Of a DNA stretch of 37,513 nucleotides, positions 23,524-30,969 are shown piece by piece. The DNA is from Bacillota bacterium (GTDB lineage Bacteria > Bacillota > Clostridia > Oscillospirales > Ruminococcaceae): positions 1 to 37,513 of the forward strand of contig JAEWBS010000048.1 in the NCBI GenBank assembly GCA_023391005.1, read 5' to 3'. A model generated the notes under the pieces. It saw only the letters and a list, made by a program, of their open reading frames with translations. It had not been told where the DNA came from and did not search any database. The position numbers were made by a program, and so were the translations under genes. Position 1 is the stretch's first letter. Every line of letters starts with the position of its first letter.

Positions 23524-24237
23524 GTGAAACACCTATCCATTGTAAAGCGTGAAAAATTCGGCACCCTTACGCTTGAGTTCTACGGCGACATACGTAGCAG
23601 CGACTTTTACATGACCCGTGACCAGATCGGGCGGGCACTCGGGTACAGTAATCCGCGCAAGGCTATTGAGACCATCCATAGCAGATACAGAGAACGGCTT
23701 GATCCTCTTTCAGTTGTCCTCAAAATGAGGGCTACTGACGGTAAGGAATATGACATGATTCTCTATGCTGCCAAAGGCGTCTACGAAATCTGCCGTCATT
23801 CCGACAAGCCCAACGCCGACGCTTTTTATGATTTCGTCTATGAAATTCTGGAAGGGCTTCGGCTCGGTCATTTCAAGATTGTGGCTGAAAAACAAACTGA
23901 CGCTTGGCAGCATTCTCGACAGCTTTCCAAAGAGACCCGCAGGGCCGAGACGGACGTTATCAAGCAGTTTGTAGAATATGCCCGCGCGCATAAGAGCAGC
24001 AATGCCGACCGCTATTATTCATCACTTTCAACTCTTGCCAATCGTGCGGTTGAAATTAAAGACCGCAATTTTACCGAAGGTGAAAAGCTCCACAACCTTC
24101 ATCTTGTCGAACGGATTATTTCAAGGGCCCTCACCGACGGCATGAACGCAGGCAAGAACTACCACGACATATTCAAGGATGCCAAGCGCCGCGTGGAGCA
24201 GTTTATTGACCTCATTGCATTGCAGAAAGGGGCATAA
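23524..24237 (+). CDS. BRO-N domain antirepressor
   Basis: The 237-residue product has an N-terminal BRO-type domain (about 1-100): EFYGDIRSSDFYMTRDQIGRAL, YSNPRKAIETIHSRY and LYAAKGVYEICRHSDKPNA with a following FYDFVYEILEGLR. Such proteins counter the repressor or bind DNA during phage induction. The C-terminal part (about 110-237) is helical and not recognised. I choose GTG 23524 because AGGAG (23511-23515) sits 8 bases before it; the ATG at 23506 overlaps that site. It follows the Cro-like gene and O2. Confidence 0.82.
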   Translation: MKHLSIVKREKFGTLTLEFYGDIRSSDFYMTRDQIGRALGYSNPRKAIETIHSRYRERLDPLSVVLKMRATDGKEYDMILYAAKGVYEICRHSDKPNADAFYDFVYEILEGLRLGHFKIVAEKQTDAWQHSRQLSKETRRAETDVIKQFVEYARAHKSSNADRYYSSLSTLANRAVEIKDRNFTEGEKLHNLHLVERIISRALTDGMNAGKNYHDIFKDAKRRVEQFIDLIALQKGA

Positions 24238-24241
24238 CCGC

Positions 24242-24928
24242 ATGAATGAGGAACGTATCAACCGGCTCTTACGTGAATATGCGGAAACGGAGGAAACAAC
24301 CGCAAATGATTGCAGAGCCATTCTGGTAATTTTCCGCATGAAGTCGCGCTGTGTAATTGATCGCCTGATAGAGGCAATTAACGAAGTCCGACAATTTGAA
24401 CGCAAGGAACGCCAACTAAAGAACAGCGGTGTAATTGCCCTCCCGCTTGTTATAGCGTTGGAAAGAGCCAAAACAAAACGAGAAGTCGCACGAGTTGATT
24501 TATCATTATGCGGCTCTCAAATTATAGAATTCCTTGACCGGTGGGAGGAAAAAGGCGCTACGCTACTTGATCTTTGCCACCTGTGCGGACATGAGCACAG
24601 GCGAACGCTGCGCGAGATTGAGGAGGCCAATTCCAAAGGCGTATGCTCGTTTAGCAAGCTTATGTTTATCTGCAATCTCGATTTCCGCAATGATCGGGCG
24701 GATTCCCTTGATTACGAAACCGATGCCCCACTCACACATGCGGTTAAGGACTACATGCTCGACGTCATGCTTAACACCGAAGCCGGTCAAACGGCGGCGC
24801 ATCAGGCTTTTGAGGCATGCTTTCCCGAGCTTTGGGATCAGCGGCTCTATTCCGCAAAGGACAGTGAGGGCAACAACGTCCTTGTCAATAAGGATGGCGA
24901 AATTGTGAGCTATACGGAAGGAGAATAA
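24242..24928 (+). CDS. Prophage protein of unknown function
   Basis: The 228-residue product is not recognised. The N-terminal part (about 1-110) is helical and charged. The middle holds LLDLCHLCGHEHRRTLREI (about 110-128), with CxxC and two histidines that could bind zinc. The C-terminal part is acidic and ends NKDGEIVSYTEGE. AAAGGGG lies upstream of the ATG, and it begins 4 bases after the antirepressor stop codon, so the two are co-transcribed. The ATG at 24242 is chosen because the frame upstream overlaps the antirepressor. Confidence 0.65.
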   Translation: MNEERINRLLREYAETEETTANDCRAILVIFRMKSRCVIDRLIEAINEVRQFERKERQLKNSGVIALPLVIALERAKTKREVARVDLSLCGSQIIEFLDRWEEKGATLLDLCHLCGHEHRRTLREIEEANSKGVCSFSKLMFICNLDFRNDRADSLDYETDAPLTHAVKDYMLDVMLNTEAGQTAAHQAFEACFPELWDQRLYSAKDSEGNNVLVNKDGEIVSYTEGE

Positions 24929-24931
24929 TCC

Positions 24932-25294
24932 ATGACAACATTACCCATTCGCGACACTCACCCCGAGGACTGGCAGCCCACCGGGCAGGACATAGCGGAT
25001 ATTCACAAGTATCTGCGTGAAACGGTTGTAGGGCTGGCCGAGGAGGTAGGCAACGAAGAATGCACCGCTGATGCCGTTAAACTGCTTTACGACTTCTGCA
25101 CCGACCCTTTTGAAAAGGTCAAACCTGCCATTATCGAACATTTCACCGACTGCTATAACGCCGTGGGCGGCGATATTGAGGGTTGCTATGGCAAAGACGA
25201 GGAATTTCTGCGGTTGCTGCGTATTGTGTTGTTTCCCTGCCGGACCACCTCGTCAATTGAAGTTGAATCAAAGAAATTGCCGCCCTTGCATTAG
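24932..25294 (+). CDS. Small prophage early protein, unknown
   Basis: The 120-residue product is acidic, mostly helical, and matches no family I know. It starts 3 bases after the previous stop, with GAAGGAGAA upstream, so it is part of the same early transcript. Six cysteines are spread through it without a clear metal motif. Confidence 0.6.
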   Translation: MTTLPIRDTHPEDWQPTGQDIADIHKYLRETVVGLAEEVGNEECTADAVKLLYDFCTDPFEKVKPAIIEHFTDCYNAVGGDIEGCYGKDEEFLRLLRIVLFPCRTTSSIEVESKKLPPLH

Positions 25295-25396
25295 CGGCGC
25301 AAGAGCGGCAGAAGGTTACAACCAGTGTTTTTGCACCCAGCGAAGGCATAAAAGTACCGATACCTTGCATGGGTATTGGTGAAATTTTGGTAAGTG

Positions 25397-25588
25397 CTAC
25401 CCCTCAACAAGCTTTGTTCCACATTTGCCGCAGTATTCCTTTATCAGCGGAACGCGCTTATTATAGGCTTTGCATTTCGGGTTGTTACAGCGCTTGCCTG
25501 TTTCTACATACTTCGTTCCGCAATGGCCGCAGTAATCATCCCCATTCTCTACGGGTTTCCCACAGTTTCCGCACTTTCTAATACTCAT
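25397..25588 (-). CDS. Small double zinc-ribbon protein
   Basis: The 63-residue product has eight cysteines in four pairs: CGNCG, CGHCG, CNNPKC and CGKCG, which form two treble/ribbon-like zinc sites. It begins MSIRKCGNCGKPVENGDDYC. I start at 25588, where AAAAGGAG lies 8-9 bases upstream; longer frames add a hydrophobic stretch of doubtful reality. The gene is on the minus strand inside a plus-strand early operon, which suggests an independently expressed accessory gene. Function unknown. Confidence 0.7.
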   Translation of the reverse strand: MSIRKCGNCGKPVENGDDYCGHCGTKYVETGKRCNNPKCKAYNKRVPLIKEYCGKCGTKLVEG

Positions 25589-25759
25589 TAACTTCATCTC
25601 CTTTTGCCCAAATTCTACCACTACGGCGAAAGGAAAACAACAGTAACCTAGCATTTAAAAGTACCGCAGCTGAGCAATTATCCCCGGCACAAGGCCATGT
25701 GATATCTGCCAGTTGGCCACACATTTGACAGCTCACCACCGAGGAGAAAGGAATCCATC

Positions 25760-25960
25760 ATGTTTGTAATTCAATCTCTCGCATATCCCTCTTGGCATAA
25801 CAAGTGGGTACCGACAAAGCTAAGGTTCAATACCTTGCAAGAAGCTCAGGCGGCATTCGACGCATTGCCGTTTAAGGCCGACCATCGCATTGCCGAAGAA
25901 TACACCGTCACCAGATATAAACCCATAAAAGCCGCAATGCAATTAAGGAAGGAGAGATAA
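25760..25960 (+). CDS. Small prophage protein, unknown
   Basis: A 66-residue product, basic at the C-terminus (MQLRKER). GAGAAAGGAA lies upstream of the ATG, and the next gene starts 4 bases after the stop. FVIQSLAYPSWHNKW and LQEAQAAFDALPF suggest a small alpha/beta fold. No family is recognised. Confidence 0.6.
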   Translation: MFVIQSLAYPSWHNKWVPTKLRFNTLQEAQAAFDALPFKADHRIAEEYTVTRYKPIKAAMQLRKER

Positions 25961-25964
25961 ATTT

Positions 25965-26189
25965 ATGGCTCAGACAACCCCGCCCCGGATGCGCACCATC
26001 CTCGAAACGGCAGAGATCACCGGCATACCCGTCTATCGTATCCGCGTTCTGTGCAAAACCGGCCAGATATGCGCGCTACAATGCGGTAACCGCTGGCTGA
26101 TTAATCTGGACAAGTTCATTGAATACCTCAACACCCCACAGGAGGCCTCACAGCCTGTCTCTGTCGGTATTCGGAGGATACACGCATGA
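25965..26189 (+). CDS. Excisionase-like helix-turn-helix protein
   Basis: The 74-residue product has a winged-helix pattern typical of the excisionase/MerR-like DNA-binding family: ILETAEITGIPVYRIRVLCK, then GNRWLINLDKFIEYLN. It may be the phage Xis or another small regulator. Its stop overlaps the next start (ATGA), showing translational coupling. Confidence 0.75.
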   Translation: MAQTTPPRMRTILETAEITGIPVYRIRVLCKTGQICALQCGNRWLINLDKFIEYLNTPQEASQPVSVGIRRIHA

Positions 26190-26449
26190 AACAACCCGTC
26201 GGCGGTACAATCGCCCTGCTGGGGCTTATCCTATACCTGTGTGAATCGGACAACTTGGTGCTTTGCATGGCCTGTGGCGGGCTCGGCATCGCGCTTATGG
26301 CTGCTGGCGCCGGTATTGCTGGCGCTTACATAACAAATAAGAAGGTGCACCGCTCTACACCTATTGTACTAAGACGGCGGCGATTGACAGCGGAGCAGGT
26401 GTCACTAAGTCCAAGCGAGCAGCAACCGATGCAGGGTATTTCAATATAA
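26186..26449 (+). CDS. Small two-span membrane protein
   Basis: The 87-residue product has two hydrophobic segments (about 6-19 and 25-49, the second rich in Gly/Ala). A basic cytoplasm-like tail follows (VLRRRRLTAE). It overlaps the previous gene by 4 bases. Function unknown; superinfection exclusion is one possibility but is not shown. Confidence 0.55.
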   Translation: MKQPVGGTIALLGLILYLCESDNLVLCMACGGLGIALMAAGAGIAGAYITNKKVHRSTPIVLRRRRLTAEQVSLSPSEQQPMQGISI

Positions 26450-26532
26450 CCAAACTGTATTTTCTTAGGCATTAACGTCAACTATGATATGGAAGTATTC
26501 TCAATCTCTTAAATTGAAGGAGGACAAAATTC

Positions 26533-26919
26533 ATGAATAACGTAAAAGAAAGAGCGCCCTCAACGGCGGCAACCGTTCAGAGCGCAAAGACCAAAGTTCA
26601 AGATCAGAATAGCACAGTTCAAGCGCTTTGTAAACCCTCTTTGGACCTAGACGATCGACAGCTTCGATTATTTGACGAAATTCTCGAGGTAGCCGAGCCC
26701 CACTATGATGATGGTTTTAATGGAAAGCCCTTTCGTAGCAAAATAACCTGTGCCGGTATTGCTGCCTCGCTTGCAGAGCCGACGAATGATGAGAAGATCA
26801 AAAATGCTTTTAGCATTATTGATGCCATGCTTTATGAGGCTTGGAAACGCGGGCAGGCGGATGCAACTGCTGGAAAGTACGCGCGAGAGGCATTACGAGA
26901 CGAATTCACAATAAGTTAG
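26533..26919 (+). CDS. Prophage early protein, unknown
   Basis: The 128-residue product has a Ser/Thr/Lys-rich start, then an acidic helical domain with DDRQLRLFDEILEVAEPHYDD and a repeat of Ala/Glu-rich helices. AAGGAGGA precedes the ATG. Not recognised. Confidence 0.62.
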   Translation: MNNVKERAPSTAATVQSAKTKVQDQNSTVQALCKPSLDLDDRQLRLFDEILEVAEPHYDDGFNGKPFRSKITCAGIAASLAEPTNDEKIKNAFSIIDAMLYEAWKRGQADATAGKYAREALRDEFTIS

Positions 26920-26930
26920 GAGGCGTAACT

Positions 26931-27176
26931 ATGAAAAAGAGATTTTACACCGAGGCCGAGGTAAACGCCGATCTGGACGAATTTGCAAACGGCCGAGAAA
27001 TCCACCCGCTGCTCCGTCATATGCTCGTTGAGATGGGCAAGCGTGGACTACTCGACGCTTATTGTGAAGCGCTTCTCGACATGCCCGAAGACTATGAAAG
27101 TAACCCGCTTCAATATTTGGAATGTGCGGTTAGGGAAGCGTGCCGCGGGTGTCGGCTTAACCCCGCCAATACATAA
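26931..27176 (+). CDS. Prophage early protein, unknown
   Basis: The 81-residue product starts MKKRFYTEAEVNADLDEF. AGGAGGCG lies upstream of ATG 26931; the longer frame overlaps the previous gene. It ends with a Cys-rich stretch, CAVREACRGCR. No family is recognised. Confidence 0.6.
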   Translation: MKKRFYTEAEVNADLDEFANGREIHPLLRHMLVEMGKRGLLDAYCEALLDMPEDYESNPLQYLECAVREACRGCRLNPANT

Positions 27177-27193
27177 CAAGGAAGTGATAACCT

Positions 27194-27574
27194 TTGGCAA
27201 CACGTCGAATGATTTCAAAGGCCGTAACCGATAGCGACAATTTTATTTCGATGCCAGCCGCTGCACAAAGCCTGTATTTCCATCTTAATTTGGCTTGCGA
27301 CGATGATGGATTCACCGACCAGATTCAAATTGCCATGATAAAAGCCCATGCCAGCACGGACGACCTTAAAATTCTGATAATGAAAAGCTTTGTTATCAAA
27401 TTTGAAAGTGGCGTACTCGTTGTTCGCCACTGGAGAATGCATAATACGTTGCGCAAAGACAGATATGTTCCAACCGTATTTCAAGAAGAACTTTCACAGC
27501 TAAGCGCTACAGAAAGCCAATCTTATGCTCTGATTGATGATGGTTGCCATTTGGTTGCCAAACGGTTGCCGTAG
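27194..27574 (+). CDS. Replisome-organizer-like phage replication protein, possibly shortened
   Basis: The 126-residue product matches the N-terminal part of Firmicute phage replisome organizers: RMISKAVTDSDNFISMPAAA, YFHLNLACDDDGF, KILIMKSFVIKFESGVLVV, RHWRMHNTLRKDRYVPTVFQ. These proteins melt the phage origin and recruit helicase loaders. The start is TTG 27194, after AAGGAAGTG. Relatives often run on past a run of direct repeats. Here the frame stops at TAG (27572-27574) in such repeats, so this copy may be cut short or may be a naturally short form. Confidence 0.75.
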   Translation: MATRRMISKAVTDSDNFISMPAAAQSLYFHLNLACDDDGFTDQIQIAMIKAHASTDDLKILIMKSFVIKFESGVLVVRHWRMHNTLRKDRYVPTVFQEELSQLSATESQSYALIDDGCHLVAKRLP

Positions 27575-27612
27575 GTTAGGTTAGGTAAGGGTAGGATAGG
27601 TTAGATTAGTAG
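27542..27612 (+). repeat. Direct repeats at the 3' end of the replication gene, candidate phage origin
   Basis: GGTTGCC occurs at 27542, 27553 and 27564, an 11-bp period. It is followed directly by a TAGGT/TTAGG-like tract from 27571 to about 27612 (GTAGG, TTAGG, TTAGG, TAAGG, GTAGG, ATAGG, TTAG). Both lie in and after the end of the replisome organizer gene, a common place for phage origins. Confidence 0.55.
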
Positions 27613-27688
27613 AGACTTTATGAGGTAAGAGGTATGAGGGAGTTTTCTACGAAAACCCGCATACACCTGACGAGAGGAGAAAACACTA

Positions 27689-28045
27689 TTGCAATTTGAT
27701 TTCAAGGTGTTTAGCACCATAGCAGAGAAAGCCTATAGGTTGGTAGATAGTCCTGTGTATTCCCTCGATGAGGTTTTAGCCATATTTGGCTACTACTTTC
27801 AAAAGTACGAAGACATATTCGGCGGAGTGCATCCCAACATCCGAACAGAGCAAATCGCCTCTATTATCGAGCGAATGCCCTATGTAGATGACGAGCACGG
27901 ACGCACGCAGGATATTGACCCTGAGAGCTATCAAGACCTAATAGACCAACATTTCAGAACGCAGTACCGAAATTGCAATTATCGCATCAACCATTTTTTC
28001 AGCGGTAGCATTCGCGCGCTACGATACTATGAGACGCTTTATTAA
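27689..28045 (+). CDS. Prophage replication-region protein, unknown
   Basis: The 118-residue product starts at TTG 27689, 9 bases after GAGGAG. It is acidic and helical, with FGYYFQKYEDIFGGVHPNIR (about 30-49), RTEQIASIIERMPYVDD, and a C-terminal NYRINHFFSGSIRALRYYE. I believe similar short proteins follow replication genes in Clostridia phages, but I cannot name the family. It is in the same frame as the upstream replication gene, but several stops separate them. Confidence 0.6.
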   Translation: MQFDFKVFSTIAEKAYRLVDSPVYSLDEVLAIFGYYFQKYEDIFGGVHPNIRTEQIASIIERMPYVDDEHGRTQDIDPESYQDLIDQHFRTQYRNCNYRINHFFSGSIRALRYYETLY

Positions 28046-28205
28046 GCCCTTGGCGGTGGTCCTGTTGTAGTTCAACGGTAGGTTACAGTGCACCACCGTG
28101 CTCAACGGATGCCGTGGCATTGCAGTGGTACTACCGAGGCATTACCAAAGCAATACCAAGAGGTTTTCACCCTTGCAGCCGAAAAGGCCACGGTAATTTA
28201 CTTCA

Positions 28206-28337
28206 GGTGGCCACCGAAAGAAACCATATGCTTTTCTCTAGGTTTGCGTTCGGTTTCTGTGGGAAAAAACATATGGTTCTCGCCGGCCTAATATTGACTG
28301 TTTCACCGTTGTTCGTTTCACCGATGGTAGTTTCACC
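28206..28337. repeat. Cluster of palindrome, inverted repeat and three 15-bp iterons
   Basis: Within 130 bases: palindrome GGTGGCCACC (28206-28215), inverted repeat AACCATATG (28222-28230) with CATATGGTT (28270-28278), and TTTCACC at 28301, 28316 and 28331, exactly 15 bp apart. The stretch 28046-28397 holds no gene I can support. It may be a regulatory or replication site. Confidence 0.55.
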
Positions 28338-28397
28338 AATCCGCATAATCAGTTTGATACCAAGCAACCGCCCAATACATGTTTGAAGGGAGTCTTT

Positions 28398-28619
28398 ATG
28401 ATGCCATATACCGAAGCAGAAGTTTTTTCGCTGGCTAAAAGGTGTGTCGAAGTGAACGCAGACGGCAAAGCAGAACGCTTTATTGACGCGCTCTTGGTTA
28501 ATGATCTTGACACCCTCGAGCGAGAATTACTCGACTTATATCGCCAGAGTGACTGCAAGGAAGAGATAATGCGCTTTGCCGAATCTCTTCTAGCAAAACA
28601 AGGGGGACATACAGTATGA
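28398..28619 (+). CDS. Small prophage protein, unknown
   Basis: A 73-residue acidic helical protein, MMPYTEAEVFSLAKRCVEVN and so on. AAGGGAG (28386-28392) supports the ATG at 28398 or the one at 28401. It overlaps the next gene by 4 bases (ATGA). No family recognised. Confidence 0.55.
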   Translation: MMPYTEAEVFSLAKRCVEVNADGKAERFIDALLVNDLDTLERELLDLYRQSDCKEEIMRFAESLLAKQGGHTV

Positions 28620-28801
28620 AATCAGCAGAAAGCTTAACGATTACCGATGCCGACATAGACAAAGACCGTGCGGAGCTGCACCGTATTATTGAGTCGTCAA
28701 CAGACCCCCAACGGCTTGTCGATCGTCTTTTACCGATTGCCCGGCAGATGCTGGTTGAGCAGGAGAGATTACATCAGCCGAAAACCCCGGAGATCGGCTA
28801 A
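28616..28801 (+). CDS. Small prophage protein, unknown
   Basis: A 61-residue charged helical protein coupled by an ATGA overlap to the gene before it. Pattern: ITDADIDKDRAELHRIIESS and LVDRLLPIARQMLVEQERL. AAGGGGG lies upstream. Not recognised. Confidence 0.5.
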   Translation: MKSAESLTITDADIDKDRAELHRIIESSTDPQRLVDRLLPIARQMLVEQERLHQPKTPEIG

Positions 28802-29406
28802 TTCCGTCGCGGCAATGCATGATCCCTGTACTTTTCGGAGCGGAAACATCGCTTTGGCATAGTTTTCGTCACAGAAACAAGACGCTTTAGGGTTTTCTGC
28901 TCCAAATAGGTTTTCGTCTTTAATGACGATAACCTCCGCTATCGCAATATGCGACGCACTCGTCACGGCAACCACTACGCCAAGCGCCATACTGCCCGAA
29001 AACCGGCGCACAATACGGCGGAAAACGCGAAGCGTGCCGCTCTGTTCCCACCCCCGTTTCCGCACCGTTGCGCCCCGGTTGCCAAGCACATGCGAGCACA
29101 TGAAAACATTTGCATGCAATTGCAAGTGGATGATTTCACAGAACTTCTTATTTTTGCGCATTATCCGTAAACCCTGACGCTAATTAAGGCGGGATCTGGT
29201 CACCACGTTCAACGTCGTAATCTTATTACTACGTAGGTGTGGCTCTCGCCCACACGTTGAACCTCTCCGTCTGAAAGATAGGTTGCTTACCTCCGCTGTC
29301 GCAATACACAGCGCTAACACAACCCATGTTTTTATTTAACAAAAGCCCCGTACCGTTCAACGACCGTTAGGCGAGTGCTCAACAGGCAAGGGTTTCCCGA
29401 AACAAA
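28802..29406. other. Gene-poor stretch in the prophage
   Basis: About 600 bases without a supported gene. Frames of 60-130 residues exist on both strands but have no ribosome binding site or family-like sequence. It contains overlapping palindromes at 29110-29124 (TTGCATGCAA and TGCAATTGCA) and a folded element at 29207-29262. Confidence 0.5.
29207..29262. ncRNA. Possible structured RNA or DNA element (three-way junction)
   Basis: GTTCAAC (29207-29213) pairs with GTTGAAC (29256-29262) around two inner hairpins: GTAAT/ATTAC (29217-29221, 29225-29229) and GTGTGG/CCACAC (29237-29242, 29250-29255). All arms pair perfectly. No known family is recognised and the strand is unknown. Confidence 0.45.
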
Positions 29407-29422
29407 AAAGGAGATGGAGTAT

Positions 29423-29725
29423 ATGTCAAACTCAAAATTAAGAGAAAGTTCAGCTCAAGAATGTAAAAGAGGTGTTATTGCAAGGCAAAAGCTTAAAAAG
29501 CTTAAGGCTGCGTTCATGTTCGCTGATATTGATTATGACTATCTGATTATAAAGCTAGGGCGGTCAAAAAGTTACATATGCGACCGTGTAACAGGTCGTG
29601 CCCCGTGGACAATTTGGGAAGTCTACCAGCTTTGCGACCTGCTGGACATCCCATACAGCGACATCCCTATATATTTCCCGAATCCACGGGACCGGCAGTC
29701 ACAGTCCGGCGAAGAAAGGCGGTGA
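29423..29725 (+). CDS. XRE-like small DNA-binding protein
   Basis: The 100-residue product has a basic N-terminus and a helix-turn-helix-like unit: FADIDYDYLIIKLGRSKSYI, then CDRVTGRAPWTIWEVYQLCD and LLDIPYSDIPIYF. The second half matches the end of XRE domains in phage regulators. AAAGGAG and a nearer GGAG precede ATG 29423. It lies just before the late-regulator gene, with which it overlaps in sequence only by spacing of 4 bases. Confidence 0.65.
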   Translation: MSNSKLRESSAQECKRGVIARQKLKKLKAAFMFADIDYDYLIIKLGRSKSYICDRVTGRAPWTIWEVYQLCDLLDIPYSDIPIYFPNPRDRQSQSGEERR

Positions 29726-29729
29726 TAAA

Positions 29730-30116
29730 TTGCGAGAATACCAGCGAAAGCGAAACAACCCTTACCGACTACCGCATAATCTTTACATGCGAGCACTATA
29801 TATGATTCGCGACTATGACCGCATCAAAGCGGACCGGCAGGAGATTTATTATGCTTCGGCTGTGGGCGATGGGATGCCCAGAGGGAACGCTATTACGAGT
29901 GTCACGGAGAATAAAGCCGTTCGTCTGGCGCGTCTGGGCGAAGAATGCGATGCTGTAGAAAAGGCGCTAAACCATATACCGCCCGAATACCGTAAAGGCG
30001 TTTTTGATAACATCTGCTATGGGGCGGCTTACCCTATAACGGCAGACTATTCTACATATTCCAGATGGCGGCAACGTTTCATTTACTGGGTAGCGGCAAA
30101 TTTAGGACAAATTTAA
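29730..30116 (+). CDS. RinA/ArpU-like late transcription regulator
   Basis: The 128-residue product starts at TTG 29730 (AAAGGCGGTGA upstream). It is helical and ends with HIPPEYRKGVFDNICYGAAY, then YSTYSRWRQRFIYWVAANL. This sigma-like C-terminal helix-turn-helix pattern and the position ahead of the terminase genes fit the RinA/ArpU-type activators of Firmicute phage late genes. The family assignment is by pattern only. Confidence 0.6.
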   Translation: MREYQRKRNNPYRLPHNLYMRALYMIRDYDRIKADRQEIYYASAVGDGMPRGNAITSVTENKAVRLARLGEECDAVEKALNHIPPEYRKGVFDNICYGAAYPITADYSTYSRWRQRFIYWVAANLGQI

Positions 30117-30179
30117 AAACGTCGCGCAGCACGGGGAAGAATCAAGTAGTATTATAAGGGTAATCAAAGTATATAATTT

Positions 30180-30213
30180 GCAAAAGCACTCTCATAAATG
30201 GGAGTGCTTTTGC
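30180..30213. terminator. Symmetric terminator after the late regulator
   Basis: GCAAAAGCACTCTCA (30180-30194) pairs with TGGGAGTGCTTTTGC (30199-30213), with one T-G pair. The stem itself holds the A and T runs, so it can act on both strands. It marks the left edge of the AT-rich cassette. Confidence 0.75.
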
Positions 30214-30342
30214 ACGTTGAGATTATATTAAAAACAAACCATCAATATTAAAATAGAAATTTGGGTAGTTTAATGATAGAATCAAAAAAGAAAATCTGGT
30301 ATATTTAGTTAAGTTTAACTTCGTAAAGAAAGGGTGGGCAAT

Positions 30343-30969
30343 GTGACGATATACGATCGTGATATAAGGCAAGTATTAATTGAAAGCCTAGCTCACACGC
30401 CTGATTTTAATAATGATGATACATTTTTAATTAGTGAATTAGATATTTGCGGAGGAATAAATAGGGCAGATATTGTTATAGTCAATGGAAAATTACACGG
30501 GTATGAAATTAAAAGTCCACAAGATAATCTAAGTAGATTACCAGCACAAGTTTTATCTTATAATCAAGTTTTTGACACCATGACATTGGTGACTTGTGAC
30601 AAATATCTTAAAAATTCACAGACGGAAATCCCGGATTGGTGGGGGATTTCTTGTATTAGTAAAACAAAAAAGGGCCTAACGCTTAAAGTGAAGCGTAGGC
30701 CCAAAGTCAATAAAAATGTAAGTGCTTTACATCTTGCACAGTTACTCTGGAAAGCAGAACTTATCGAATTGATTTATGATAAAACGAATATAACTAAGGG
30801 AATCAAATCAAAGACAAGAAATCAATTGGCTTTGTTGGTATCAGAAATGATATCACGCCAAGATATTAGCGATTATGTAAGGGGTGTTCTAAAAAATCGT
30901 ACAGACTGGAAAGCTGTTCAACTACAACAGCTATATGATGATTTGCACAATAAGACACCCAATTTGTAG
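30343..30969 (+). CDS. sce7726-like protein with PD-(D/E)xK-type nuclease motif
   Basis: The 208-residue product resembles the sce7726 family. Its core is GGINRADIVIVNGKLHGYEI, followed by K-S-P, i.e. an Asp, then Glu-x-Lys as in PD-(D/E)xK nucleases (D46, E58 and K60 counted from GTG 30334). It goes on with RLPAQVLSYNQVFDTMTLV and a helical C-terminal part. The start may be GTG 30343, after AGGGTGG, or GTG 30334. Codon use is AT-rich, unlike the phage around it. Its 3' end overlaps the convergent partner gene by 104 bp. It may be a nuclease in an accessory or defence module; that is inference. Confidence 0.7.
   Translation: MTIYDRDIRQVLIESLAHTPDFNNDDTFLISELDICGGINRADIVIVNGKLHGYEIKSPQDNLSRLPAQVLSYNQVFDTMTLVTCDKYLKNSQTEIPDWWGISCISKTKKGLTLKVKRRPKVNKNVSALHLAQLLWKAELIELIYDKTNITKGIKSKTRNQLALLVSEMISRQDISDYVRGVLKNRTDWKAVQLQQLYDDLHNKTPNL

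Noticed and set aside
28060..28110. tRNA-like stretch TAGTTCAACGGTAGGTTAC
   Set aside because: It resembles a D arm, but no acceptor, anticodon and T arms can be paired around it.
28114..28386. Plus-strand frame of 90 codons with a V-S-P repeat
   Set aside because: The repeat reflects the 15-bp DNA iterons. There is no ribosome binding site and the first half looks random.
28769..29161. Minus-strand frame of 130 codons in the gene-poor prophage zone
   Set aside because: No ribosome binding site, unusual residue mix, no recognisable family, and it crosses the end of a better supported plus-strand gene.
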